Shown here piece by piece: positions 14,206 through 22,009 of a stretch of 22,388 nucleotides of DNA (position 1 is its first letter; each line of letters opens with the position of its first letter). Source of the stretch: an uncultured Erysipelotrichaceae bacterium (lineage in GTDB: Bacteria > Bacillota_I > Bacilli_A > Erysipelotrichales > Erysipelotrichaceae); assembly GCA_934692455.1 (NCBI GenBank), contig CAKUTY010000009.1, forward strand, positions 1 through 22,388, in the 5' to 3' direction. The notes below the pieces were generated by a model that searched no databases, was not told where the DNA came from, and saw only the letters and a program-made list of their open reading frames with translations. Position numbers and translations under genes: made by a program.

Positions 14206-15156
14206 ATGAAAGATAAGTCTAAATTAATTACGATTATTCTTGGTGTTTTATTAGTATTGTCTTTAGCTGGTAATATCTATCTCACTAATAATAAAGATAC
14301 TGATCCAAAAATTGATATCAACAAGACATATGGTGGTGGCGGTATTGATGGTAAAGATGTAGTAGATCTTACTCATGAAGAATATATTACTATTATGGAT
14401 AATACTAAGATTTACTTGTATCGTCAAAACGAACCAATGAAATTGGGTACTATCAAACAGTTGGCTGAACCTAATTTATATATAGCAGATATTGATGGAA
14501 TGGATTTGTATATATTTTTTAATGAAGATTCTATTAATGTTGTTTGCGATGGCGAGGTATATAACTATAAACAAAGAGCTGATGGTCCTACTTTCTTAGG
14601 TCAAGAAAGTATTGATAATATTAAAAATGATGATCAAACAATTATCAATGTCAATTCTTTAGAAAAACTTGATTTAGGTACTTATGAATTTGGCACAAAG
14701 AATAGATATTTTAGAGATGGAATTGAAGTTAAGCCAGATGATATTAAATTGGCTGAACCGTTAGTTTATGCCGTTGATAAAGATGTCTATGTAGATATTA
14801 ATGAAGTGCTACTTGAACCAATAAAAGTAACAGCTGATTATGGTGGTGATGGAGTATCTAACTTACCGGTTGATAATTTAGGCTATGTTGGTGTTAACTT
14901 GATTGATCCTAGTGTTAAGAAAATAATTTCTAAGTATATTCCTATTAACTATGAATTAAAAATTGAACAAAACATAATCGTTGATAGTAGTTTGTTTGTT
15001 AATGGTAGTGCTGTTAGCTTATGGTTCTATCCAATTTGTTACGAGATAACCTACAATGATAATGTATATCGTATATTAAAGCCGGCTAATATGACTGATA
15101 ATATCGAATTTACATACATGGTATCTGATGGGTTAATTGAAGTTAGAAATAAATAA
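14206..15156 (+). CDS. Membrane-anchored extracellular protein, paralogue of the next gene
   Basis: A 316-residue protein with an uncleaved-looking N-terminal helix (7-27, LITIILGVLLVLSLAGNIYL) and a long outside domain. Residues about 148-316 align throughout with the lipoprotein at 15217: both have SLEKLDLGTYEF/SLNKIDLSTYEF, EVLLEPIK, IISK(Y/C)IPIN, LWFYPICYE, YRILK and DG(L/I)(I/L)EVR. Residues 30-147 are unique to this protein and include a Gly-rich stretch (TYGGGGIDG). I do not recognise the family. The ribosome binding site AAGGAGGG is 7-8 bases upstream, one of the best in the window. A strong terminator follows the stop. Confidence 0.7.
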   Translation: MKDKSKLITIILGVLLVLSLAGNIYLTNNKDTDPKIDINKTYGGGGIDGKDVVDLTHEEYITIMDNTKIYLYRQNEPMKLGTIKQLAEPNLYIADIDGMDLYIFFNEDSINVVCDGEVYNYKQRADGPTFLGQESIDNIKNDDQTIINVNSLEKLDLGTYEFGTKNRYFRDGIEVKPDDIKLAEPLVYAVDKDVYVDINEVLLEPIKVTADYGGDGVSNLPVDNLGYVGVNLIDPSVKKIISKYIPINYELKIEQNIIVDSSLFVNGSAVSLWFYPICYEITYNDNVYRILKPANMTDNIEFTYMVSDGLIEVRNK

Positions 15157-15188
15157 AAGTTCTCTAGGGTTCTAGAGAACTTTTATTT
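15151..15188 (+). terminator. Strong bidirectional terminator
   Basis: AAATAAAAGTTCTCTA (15151-15166), loop GGGTTC and TAGAGAACTTTTATTT (15173-15188) form a perfect 16-bp stem flanked by A's and T's, so it could end transcription on either strand. The left arm overlaps the stop codon of the upstream gene. Confidence 0.85.
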
Positions 15189-15210
15189 ATTGGAGAATAA
15201 GTAATATCAT
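15182..15210 (+). promoter_or_regulatory. Promoter giving a leaderless transcript for the lipoprotein gene
   Basis: TATCAT (15205-15210) ends 6 bases before ATG 15217, so transcription would begin at or next to the start codon. TTTATT (15182-15187) is a weak -35 at 17-base spacing. GGAGA at 15192 is too far from the ATG to act as a ribosome binding site. Confidence 0.45.
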
Positions 15211-15216
15211 TACAGT

Positions 15217-15759
15217 ATGAAAAAGGTAATTAATATTATATTAACTATGTTATTAATGTTTGTTATGACTTCTTGTAACAAGAGTGATGAAGGATTAAAA
15301 ATAGATTCTTTGAATAAGATAGATTTAAGTACTTATGAGTTTAATGAAAACTATAAGTACTATAGAAGTGGTTCTAAGATAGACCCTAATAGTCTTAAAC
15401 TTAAGGATAAAAGCACCTATGATATTAAAGAATCTTCAAAGAATATTAACATAGAAATCAAAGAAGTATTATTAGAACCTATTAAAATAAGTTCTAAAGA
15501 AAATAATCATATTAGAAGTAATAAGATTAAAAATGATATATCTAAGATTATTTCTAAGTGTATTCCAATAAATGAAGAACTTGAGATTGTTGTTGACGAT
15601 GAAATAACTAAAGAAGTTAATCTTTGGTTCTATCCAATATGTTATGAAGTAACAATTAATAATAATACTTATCGTATTCTAAAGATGGACAATAAATCAA
15701 ATGAGAATTCTATTATTAAAGTTAAGGCTGATGGAATACTTGAAGTAAGAACTGATTAA
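15217..15759 (+). CDS. Lipoprotein paralogue of the membrane-anchored protein
   Basis: A 180-residue protein with a lipoprotein signal (MKKVINIILTMLLMFVMTSC) whose Cys20 would be lipidated. The mature part corresponds to residues about 148-316 of the preceding protein, with the same blocks (DLSTYEF, EVLLEPIK, IISKCIPIN, LWFYPICYE, YRILK, GILEVR). It differs in charge and lacks the unique N-terminal domain. A tandem duplication with a change of anchor is the simplest explanation. It is separated by a terminator, so each gene is transcribed on its own. The family is not recognised. Confidence 0.7.
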   Translation: MKKVINIILTMLLMFVMTSCNKSDEGLKIDSLNKIDLSTYEFNENYKYYRSGSKIDPNSLKLKDKSTYDIKESSKNINIEIKEVLLEPIKISSKENNHIRSNKIKNDISKIISKCIPINEELEIVVDDEITKEVNLWFYPICYEVTINNNTYRILKMDNKSNENSIIKVKADGILEVRTD

Positions 15760-15764
15760 GTTTA

Positions 15765-15793
15765 TTTACATTTTAATTAGACTTAAATATCAT
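15765..15793 (+). promoter_or_regulatory. Promoter of phoH, probably leaderless
   Basis: TTTACA (15765-15770), 17-base spacer, TATCAT (15788-15793). Only AGATGT separates the -10 from ATG 15800, so the transcript should start at the A of the start codon. No Shine-Dalgarno is present. Confidence 0.6.
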
Positions 15794-15799
15794 AGATGT

Positions 15800-16741
15800 A
15801 TGCAATATAACGAAATATTATTAAATGATCTTGATAATAAACAACTACAAGATTTAGCTGGTGTAAATGATTCAAATATTAAATTAATAGCTTCTTTATT
15901 TGATATAGATATTATTTTAAGAGGCTATCGCTTATTGGTATCATGTGATCATGATACTTTTAATAAGGTGTCTGATTTTATTGAAGTGATTATCTCTTAT
16001 ATCAAAGAGGATTGTTTGATTGATGAGAATATCATAAGACAAACTCACAATAATCTTTTAAGTAACAATGATATTTCTTGGCAAAATAAGATAATCATGT
16101 ATACAAATAGTGGCAAGCCTATTAAGTATAAGACTTATAATCAATATCTAATGGCCAAGGCTGTAGAGTCTAATGACTTAATCTTTTCAATAGGTCCTGC
16201 AGGTACTGGTAAGACTTATTTGGCTGTAGCACTTGCTTGTATGGCTTATAAAAGGGGAGATGTAAAAAAGATTATCTTAACTCGTCCTGCTGTAGAAGCT
16301 GGTGAATCATTAGGTTTCTTGCCTGGTGATTTAAGAGAAAAGATTGATCCTTATTTAATGCCTCTATATGATTCTTTATATGATTTTTTAGGTCAGGAAC
16401 AAGTAGAACGTATGATGGAAAAGGAATTGATTGAGGTTATACCTTTAGCTTATATGCGTGGTAGAACTTTGAATGATGCTTATATCATCTTGGATGAGGC
16501 TCAAAATACCACGGGTAGTCAAATGTTGATGTTTCTAACGCGACTTGGTTTTAATTCTAAGATGATTGTCAATGGTGATGTAAGCCAAATTGACTTAAAG
16601 ATTGATAGAAACAAGAGTGGCCTTGTTTATGCGGATAGATTACTAAGGGATATAAAAAGGATTTCCTTTGTGACATTCTCTAAGTCTGATGTCGTTAGAA
16701 ATCCTTTAGTAGAAAAGATTATTGAGAAGTTTGTTATTTAG
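15800..16741 (+). CDS. phoH: PhoH-family ATPase
   Basis: A 313-residue cytoplasmic PhoH/PhoL-type P-loop ATPase. An N-terminal region of about 100 residues, KH-like in this family, precedes the ATPase domain with Walker A GPAGTGKT (132-139), LTRPAVEAGESLGFLPGD (160-177), Walker B YIILDEAQN (228-236) and MIVNGDVSQIDL. PhoH proteins are linked to RNA metabolism and often sit near ybeY, dgkA and era. Here those neighbours are absent and the gene converges on a lipid-kinase-family gene, overlapping 8 bases at the 3' ends. The exact substrate of the family is not settled. Confidence 0.93.
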   Translation: MQYNEILLNDLDNKQLQDLAGVNDSNIKLIASLFDIDIILRGYRLLVSCDHDTFNKVSDFIEVIISYIKEDCLIDENIIRQTHNNLLSNNDISWQNKIIMYTNSGKPIKYKTYNQYLMAKAVESNDLIFSIGPAGTGKTYLAVALACMAYKRGDVKKIILTRPAVEAGESLGFLPGDLREKIDPYLMPLYDSLYDFLGQEQVERMMEKELIEVIPLAYMRGRTLNDAYIILDEAQNTTGSQMLMFLTRLGFNSKMIVNGDVSQIDLKIDRNKSGLVYADRLLRDIKRISFVTFSKSDVVRNPLVEKIIEKFVI

Positions 16742-17615
16742 AAACCTTGAGTTTTAAATAATTATGTAGCATCTTCACATCAAGATGCTTAGTGATATAG
16801 TTCTCTCCATCTGATTGACATATCATGTCTTCATTTGAATCAACAATAAGCTCTTTACAATGGATGGTTTCAATACCATCCTTTATTGTGGCCTTACCCT
16901 TAAGATACTTAACTAGTGTCTTATAAGTCTTAATACGACTTGCTTTCTTAAATAAGATTAAGTCAAAGTAGCCATCATCAATTTGAGCTAAAGGAGCTGC
17001 ACAGGCACCATTACCATAATAAGAGCCATTCATAAGACAAATGATATAATATTCACCATCTCTATTAACACCATCAACTCTCATTTTTACTTTTAATGAT
17101 TTTAAGATAATAACGTTAGAAATAATACTTAAGACATAGGCAGGTCCCTTAGTAATAAAAGACTTTCTTATCATCTTTGAGGCATCGAAATTAATCTTAG
17201 CATCAATACCAAGAGAAGTAGTATTGGCATACTTCATGACATCAGTTTGACCAATATCGATATATCTAGATTCTGCTTCAATCGTGTTTCTAATATTATT
17301 CTCGATGTTCTTATTAACACCACCAAAATAACGATAAAAGTCATTACCAGAACCACAAGGTATTAGGCCAACTGGTATTTCAGGATTAATAGAATTAACT
17401 GTTTCTAAAAAAGTTCCATCTCCTCCAACTGAATAAATGATGATATCTTTATCATTAATATACTTTTCAATGATTTCCTTTGTATGATTTGGGTACAGGG
17501 TTACTTCAATCATATAGTCTAGTTTCTTTTCCTTACATACCTTTTCAATTAATGGTATAGCCTTAAAAGCTGATCCTTTTCCAGATATTTTATTTATCAC
17601 AAAAACATGTTTCAT
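16734..17615 (-). CDS. Diacylglycerol/lipid kinase family protein (DagK/YegS type)
   Basis: A 293-residue soluble lipid kinase of the DAGK catalytic family. It has NKISGKGSA near residue 8, the nucleotide-binding motif GGDGT (64-68), and GSGND (88-92), all conserved. Its likely job is phosphorylation of diacylglycerol or a related lipid for recycling into phospholipid. ATG 17615 is preferred over an upstream TTG at 17630, since a TACAAT hexamer ends 6 bases before that ATG and MKHVFVINKISGKG is the usual family start. Its promoter is divergent from rdgB. The 3' end overlaps phoH on the other strand by 8 bases. Confidence 0.88.
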   Translation of the reverse strand: MKHVFVINKISGKGSAFKAIPLIEKVCKEKKLDYMIEVTLYPNHTKEIIEKYINDKDIIIYSVGGDGTFLETVNSINPEIPVGLIPCGSGNDFYRYFGGVNKNIENNIRNTIEAESRYIDIGQTDVMKYANTTSLGIDAKINFDASKMIRKSFITKGPAYVLSIISNVIILKSLKVKMRVDGVNRDGEYYIICLMNGSYYGNGACAAPLAQIDDGYFDLILFKKASRIKTYKTLVKYLKGKATIKDGIETIHCKELIVDSNEDMICQSDGENYITKHLDVKMLHNYLKLKVSK

Positions 17616-17620
17616 ATATT

Positions 17621-17632
17621 TATTGTACAATA
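17621..17632. promoter_or_regulatory. Palindromic divergent promoter core, TATTGTACAATA
   Basis: The perfect 12-base palindrome supplies TACAAT to both strands: 17626-17631 on + (7 bases before rdgB ATG) and 17627-17622 on - (6 bases before the lipid kinase ATG). The two start codons are only 23 bases apart, so both transcripts would be leaderless. The -35 regions are weak and would lie inside the opposing genes. Confidence 0.45.
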
Positions 17633-17638
17633 TATCTT

Positions 17639-18226
17639 ATGAAAAAGATTTTAATGGCAACCGGTAATCTTCATAAGATTAGCGAAGTTAAGGATATATT
17701 GAATTCCTTAAATGTAGAAGTAGAAATTGTTTCACCAAAACAATTAGATCCTAGTTGTGATGAGCCTGTAGAAGATGGCAAGACTTTCAAAGATAACTCT
17801 TATATCAAGGCTAAGTATTATCATGACTTATTTAATTTACCAACTATTGCGGATGATAGTGGTATCTGTATCGATTATTATGATGGGGCTCCTGGTATTT
17901 ATTCAGCTAGATGGATGCCTGAATTATCATATGAAGAGAAGAATAAAAAGATTACTGATGATTTAAAAGGATCAGATAATAGGGGAGCACAATTCGTTTG
18001 TGGTATTACTTATATTGATGAGCTTGGTAATGTTTCATATCATGAAGGAGTACTAGAAGGTAAGATTGCGGATGCACCATCAGGCACTAAGGGCTTTGGT
18101 TATGATCCAGTTTTTGTGATGAATGGACAAGAACTTACAATGGCTGATTTAGGTGAAGAATTTAAGAAGTATAATTCACATCGTGCTCTAGCTTTAAGAA
18201 AGCTGGTCGAATCACTTGAAAAATAA
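17639..18226 (+). CDS. rdgB: RdgB/HAM1 XTP/dITP pyrophosphatase
   Basis: A 195-residue house-cleaning enzyme that hydrolyses XTP, dITP and ITP to monophosphates, keeping deaminated purines out of nucleic acids. Motifs: ATGNLHKISE (7-16), TFKDNSYIKA (49-58), ADDSG (71-75, catalytic Asp), GAPGIYSARW (83-92) and GTKGFGYDPVF. Length is typical. It is followed by lit (11-base overlap) and trmL, then the unknown anchored protein and a YfcE-type gene. No Shine-Dalgarno precedes the ATG. Confidence 0.96.
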   Translation: MKKILMATGNLHKISEVKDILNSLNVEVEIVSPKQLDPSCDEPVEDGKTFKDNSYIKAKYYHDLFNLPTIADDSGICIDYYDGAPGIYSARWMPELSYEEKNKKITDDLKGSDNRGAQFVCGITYIDELGNVSYHEGVLEGKIADAPSGTKGFGYDPVFVMNGQELTMADLGEEFKKYNSHRALALRKLVESLEK

Positions 18227-18869
18227 GTATCTAAGTATTATTTGTACATTATCTTTGATTATTTTTACCTTTTTAAGTTGTATTAACTATTGGTCATTTA
18301 ATAAGTCTTTTTATAAAGATGAATATAAAAAGTTAGGTGTGGCTGAATATATAGGTATAAGTGAAGATGATTTAAATAAGACTACAGATATTTTACTTGG
18401 GTATATCAAAGGGAAAAATGATTCATTAGACATAGAATGTAAGATAAATGGCATGACAAGAGAAGTCTTCAATGATCGAGAAAAGACTCATATGATTGAT
18501 GTCAAGAATTTATATGAAGATGCTATTGTGTTTAGAAAAATTTCTTTTGTGATTTTTATATTATCTTTTATCTATATTGGAAAAACTAAGAGTCTATTTA
18601 TTGGCTATAAGTTTTCATTATCACTTGTTGGCTTTATAATGGCCTTTATATTGTTGTTTTGTTTAATGGACTTTGAAGGCTTTTGGTTAGCTTTCCATCA
18701 TCTATTCTTTCCGTTTAATGATCTATATATACTAGATCCAAGATACGATGTCCTAGTGATGATGTTGCCAGAGAGATTCTTCTTTGATTTGTGTGTTTTA
18801 ATTGTTGTATCAACTACTATGATGTTAGTAGGTTTATATTTTGTATTGAGGAAGTTTTTAAATGATTAA
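18216..18869 (+). CDS. lit: Lit-type lipoprotein intramolecular transacylase (DUF1461/TIGR01906)
   Basis: A 217-residue integral membrane protein. Helices lie at about 6-24, 108-121, 130-150 and 188-212, with an outside loop at about 25-105. The loop contains FNDREKTHMIDVKNLY (85-100) and FHHLFFPFND lies at 160-169. This matches DUF1461, whose characterised members (Lit) move an acyl chain from the lipid to the N-terminus of lipoproteins to give the lyso form, using conserved histidines; H92 and H161/162 are the candidates here. Start is TTG 18216, overlapping rdgB by 11 bases. The window encodes at least two lipoproteins that it could act on. Confidence 0.75.
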   Translation: MKNKYLSIICTLSLIIFTFLSCINYWSFNKSFYKDEYKKLGVAEYIGISEDDLNKTTDILLGYIKGKNDSLDIECKINGMTREVFNDREKTHMIDVKNLYEDAIVFRKISFVIFILSFIYIGKTKSLFIGYKFSLSLVGFIMAFILLFCLMDFEGFWLAFHHLFFPFNDLYILDPRYDVLVMMLPERFFFDLCVLIVVSTTMMLVGLYFVLRKFLND

Positions 18870-19368
18870 TATTGTCTTATACCAACCAGAAAAGCCTGCT
18901 AATACAGGCAATATCGTAAGAACTTGTATGTGCTTTGATATGAAGTTACATATCATTGGTCCTATTACATTTTCTTTTGATGATAAGTATTTAAAAAGAG
19001 CTGAAATGGATTATGTAAAGGATTGTGATATTTCTTTCTATGATTCTTATGAAGACTTTTTAAGTAATAATTATAAGGGACAATTTGTTTATTTATCTAG
19101 ATATGGTCTAGATACTTTTGATCATTGTAAGTTTGATACTGAAGGTGATATTTATATCATGTTTGGTAAAGAATCTACTGGTATTCCTAAGGAAATCCTA
19201 AAGGATCACTTAGATTCAACTTATAGACTTCCTATGAAGGCTGATGCGAGAAGTTTGAATTTATCAAATTGTGTCGCAATCTGTGCTTTTGAAGCTTGTA
19301 AACAGACAGGTTTTGAAAGGCTTAGTAAAGTTGAAGTTATCAAGGGTGCTGACTGGTTACTTAAGTAG
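18862..19368 (+). CDS. trmL: tRNA (cytidine/uridine34-2'-O)-methyltransferase TrmL
   Basis: A 168-residue SPOUT methyltransferase that 2'-O-methylates the wobble base of tRNA-Leu isoacceptors. Motif 1 (PEKPANTGNIVR, 9-20), motif 2 (FGKESTGIP, 101-109) and motif 3 (LPM then ARSLNLSNCVAI, 129-140) form the trefoil knot and AdoMet site. Length suits the short TrmL subclass without extra RNA-binding domains. It overlaps lit by 8 bases. Confidence 0.94.
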   Translation: MINIVLYQPEKPANTGNIVRTCMCFDMKLHIIGPITFSFDDKYLKRAEMDYVKDCDISFYDSYEDFLSNNYKGQFVYLSRYGLDTFDHCKFDTEGDIYIMFGKESTGIPKEILKDHLDSTYRLPMKADARSLNLSNCVAICAFEACKQTGFERLSKVEVIKGADWLLK

Positions 19369-19376
19369 TTTTGGTT

Positions 19377-19382
19377 TATAAT
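19377..19382 (+). promoter_or_regulatory. TATAAT hexamer 6 bases before ATG, probable leaderless start
   Basis: A perfect -10 hexamer is followed by GTTTTT and ATG 19389. The -35 region is poor (TGGTTA). Spacing is the same as for phoH and the lipoprotein gene at 15217. Confidence 0.4.
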
Positions 19383-19388
19383 GTTTTT

Positions 19389-19790
19389 ATGCAGTTTAAA
19401 AGAGCGACATTAGTAATTTGTGTTATATGTTTAACTATTGGTTCATATTTGTTTATGAACCGTAATTATGATTCTTTATCTCGATATCCATATGGCACAA
19501 GTGAAGAGAGGGCATTAATAAAGAAATATTTGGATGAAAGAGAAATCAAATATATTATTGATTATTCAATTGATCCAGTTTATTTTATAAGATATTGTAC
19601 ATATCCGGGTTTTTTAGCTTATCATATCGATTATTATAATAAGGCAGCTCAACATTTCTATTTCTTAAATGATTATGAAATTGTTGATGTGGTTGAAAGA
19701 TTATTAGATAAGCATATCGATATGGATTGGGCATATGAAGAGTATGCGTATCATCATTATGATGGTTTATTAAGGGAACTCACAAAATGA
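19389..19790 (+). CDS. Membrane-anchored protein of unknown function
   Basis: A 133-residue product with one N-terminal helix (about 5-23, RATLVICVICLTIGSYLFM) and an outside domain rich in Tyr, His and acidic residues (KYLDEREIKYIIDYSIDPVY, FLNDYEIVDVVERLL). Blocks of the type EIKYIIDY recall N-terminal regions seen in some Gram-positive D,D-carboxypeptidases, but no catalytic domain follows, so no function is assigned. ATG 19389 is preferred over an upstream in-frame TTG at 19371 because the TATAAT lies between them. Its stop overlaps the next ATG by 4 bases. Confidence 0.7.
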   Translation: MQFKRATLVICVICLTIGSYLFMNRNYDSLSRYPYGTSEERALIKKYLDEREIKYIIDYSIDPVYFIRYCTYPGFLAYHIDYYNKAAQHFYFLNDYEIVDVVERLLDKHIDMDWAYEEYAYHHYDGLLRELTK

Positions 19791-20254
19791 AAATAGTTGT
19801 TTGTAGTGATAATCATTATAATTTTGATGTCTTAGATAAGATTTTAGCTGATAATCCTGATGCTGATTATTATTGGCACCTAGGTGATTCCGAGGCCAAT
19901 GAAGAGAAGGATATTTATCCTTTTGTGTCAGTTAGAGGTAATAATGATTATTTGAATTTACCCGTATTTAAGATATTTGAAGTAGGTGGTCACCGCTTCT
20001 TTTTAACTCATGGTCACCGTTATTTACGTAGTGACTTCTATGGTTTATATGAGGTGGCCGTACAAAATAACTGTGATGTCTTATTATATGGCCATACTCA
20101 CATGTTTTCTGATTATAGCTATGAGGGTGCTAGATTTCTAAATCCTGGCTCATGTCGCTTAAATAGGGATGGTACACCGCCTTCATATATGATTATTGAT
20201 ATTGATGACAAGCACAATATTAATGTTAAAAGGGTTGATATTAAGAGGAAGTAA
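19787..20254 (+). CDS. YfcE/MJ0936-type metallophosphodiesterase
   Basis: A 155-residue calcineurin-like phosphoesterase. The two-metal site is visible: D8 and H10 (SDNH), GD (33-34), GNND (51-54), H75 (THGH) and GHTH (102-105). Family members hydrolyse phosphodiesters, mostly with Mn2+ or Ni2+; the natural substrate is unknown. The gene often sits near rdgB in Firmicutes, as here. It overlaps the previous gene by 4 bases, and a terminator follows at once. Confidence 0.92.
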   Translation: MKIVVCSDNHYNFDVLDKILADNPDADYYWHLGDSEANEEKDIYPFVSVRGNNDYLNLPVFKIFEVGGHRFFLTHGHRYLRSDFYGLYEVAVQNNCDVLLYGHTHMFSDYSYEGARFLNPGSCRLNRDGTPPSYMIIDIDDKHNINVKRVDIKRK

Positions 20255-20280
20255 AAGTCATACTTAGGTATGATTTTTTT
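20254..20280 (+). terminator. Rho-independent terminator after the YfcE-type gene
   Basis: TCATAC (20258-20263), loop TTAG, GTATGA (20268-20273) and a T7 tract (20274-20280), with AAAAG before the stem. It ends the rdgB-lit-trmL run. Confidence 0.85.
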
Positions 20281-20321
20281 ATTGAGTAGTGTCGATATAA
20301 TTCATGTAAGGAGGGTACTAT

Positions 20322-21989
20322 ATGAAGAAACTTTTAATTATATTATTAACTTTGTTTATGGTAACCGGATGCAACACAAACACCGATGATACTATCGATA
20401 ATGAACCAATAGTTGTGGATAATAAGGTTAAGGATTTTGATTTGGCTTTTCTTAAGTTAGAAAACAAGGAAACTAATTTAATCTATTCACCATTATCGAT
20501 TAAATATTGTTTAGCTATCTTAAGTGAAGGGGCAAATGGTGACACCAAAACCCAAATTGATAATGTATTAGATGGATATGTGCCTAAGACTTATACTAAT
20601 AGTAAACATTTATCTTTAGCTAATTTAGTAGCTATAAAAGATGATATAGAGGTTAATCCTGAATTTGAAGAAGTATTAGGTGATAAATATCGAATAGGGG
20701 TAATTAAAGAATCGTTTAGTGATCCTACTAATATTAATAATTGGATTGATAAGAAGACATTTGGGATGATTGATAATTATATCGATTCTTTTGATTCTAA
20801 TTTAAAGTTTTTAATATTAAACGCTTTGGCAATCGATATGGACTGGGTAAATAAGATACAGAATCATTTCTATTACTATGGTGATCATATTTTCTATGGC
20901 AAACATATAAATCAATATGCTGATGGAATTTATACGCCGATGGCCTTTAATGGGAAGATTGTAAAGGGTACTGAGTTTACTACAGTTGCGAATAAGTATG
21001 ACATTTTAAATGATCTAGGTGAATTAAATATTAGAAATACGGTTGGAAATGATTTATATTATAAACGTTTGTAAGATGAAGATATTTATATTGATATGTC
21101 TTACTATTATGGCAGTGATGATATCGATACTATTGTCTATAATTATTTAGATCAGTATATCGATGAACTAGATCAAAATTATCAATTCTTTGAAAGTTCA
21201 ACTGACTATTACTATTATGTAGATGATTCAATTAAGGTTTTTGCGAAAGATTTGAAGGATTATGATGGTACTCAGTTCCAATTTGTAAGTATCTTGCCAA
21301 AGAAAGAAACTTTAAATAATTATATTAGTAAGTTATCACTTGATGAGGTTAATAATCTAATAAGTAAAGTAAAAGCACCTAACTATGAAGATTTTGAAGA
21401 AGGATATATTACAGAGGTAAAGGGTTTCTTCCCAACCTTTAAGTTTGATTGTGATTTAGATTTAAATGAAGATTTAAAGAAACTAGGTATTACTGATATT
21501 TTTGATGTTAATAAGGCTGATTTCTCTAAGATGGTGGGTGAAGAATCGATTACGGTAGATACTAAACATAAGTCAACTATAGAATTATCAAATGATGGTA
21601 TTAAGGCTGCTGCTATAACTGAACTAGGTGGTTATGGTGCTGGAGAACATTATGATTATCTAAATAGTGTCCCTGTTAAATATATTGACTTGAGATTTGA
21701 TGATCCGTTCTTGTTCCTAATTAAAAACAAGGATACAAATGAAATATGGTTTGTTGGTACCTTATATGAAGCAGAAGAAGGGAAGGCTAGATTAACATCT
21801 GAAGTTGAAGGTCTTATTATTAGAGAGGCTCCTTCAAATAATGCGAGAAACATAGGATTTTTGGGATATTATGAATCTTATGAAGCAAGTGGTAATGTAA
21901 AGAAGAATGACGGCTACACTTGGTATGAACTAAAAAGTGGTGGTTGGGTAGCTGATGACGGTAAGAGTTTAACTATTTGGAAAAGTTAA
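20322..21989 (+). pseudogene. Serpin lipoprotein with C-terminal SH3 domain, interrupted by an in-frame TAA
   Basis: ATG 20322, AAGGAGGG upstream and a TATAAT at 20296-20301 begin a lipoprotein (lipobox VTGC, Cys17). The frame runs to 21989 (about 555 residues) except for one TAA at 21072-21074. Serpin features lie on both sides: NLIYSPLSIKYCLAILSEGANG (first half), FVSILPKKETLNNYI, the hinge TIELSNDGIKAAAITELGG, and DDPFLFLIKNKDTNEIWFVGTLY (second half). The hinge has Gly at P15 and three Ala, near the inhibitory pattern. The last 65 residues form a bacterial SH3 domain (RLTSEVEGLIIREAPSNN). Serpins trap serine proteases. The stop would leave two inactive halves unless read through; ATG 21096 has no ribosome binding site. 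Confidence 0.8.
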
Positions 21990-22008
21990 AAGATGCCTTA
22001 CGCATCTT
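21990..22008. terminator. Hairpin between convergent genes
   Basis: AAGATGC (21990-21996), loop CTTAC and GCATCTT (22002-22008). On the - strand it runs into TTTTAACTTTT, so it better serves the partial gene at the right edge; there is no T tract on the + side. Confidence 0.55.
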
Positions 22009-22009
22009 A

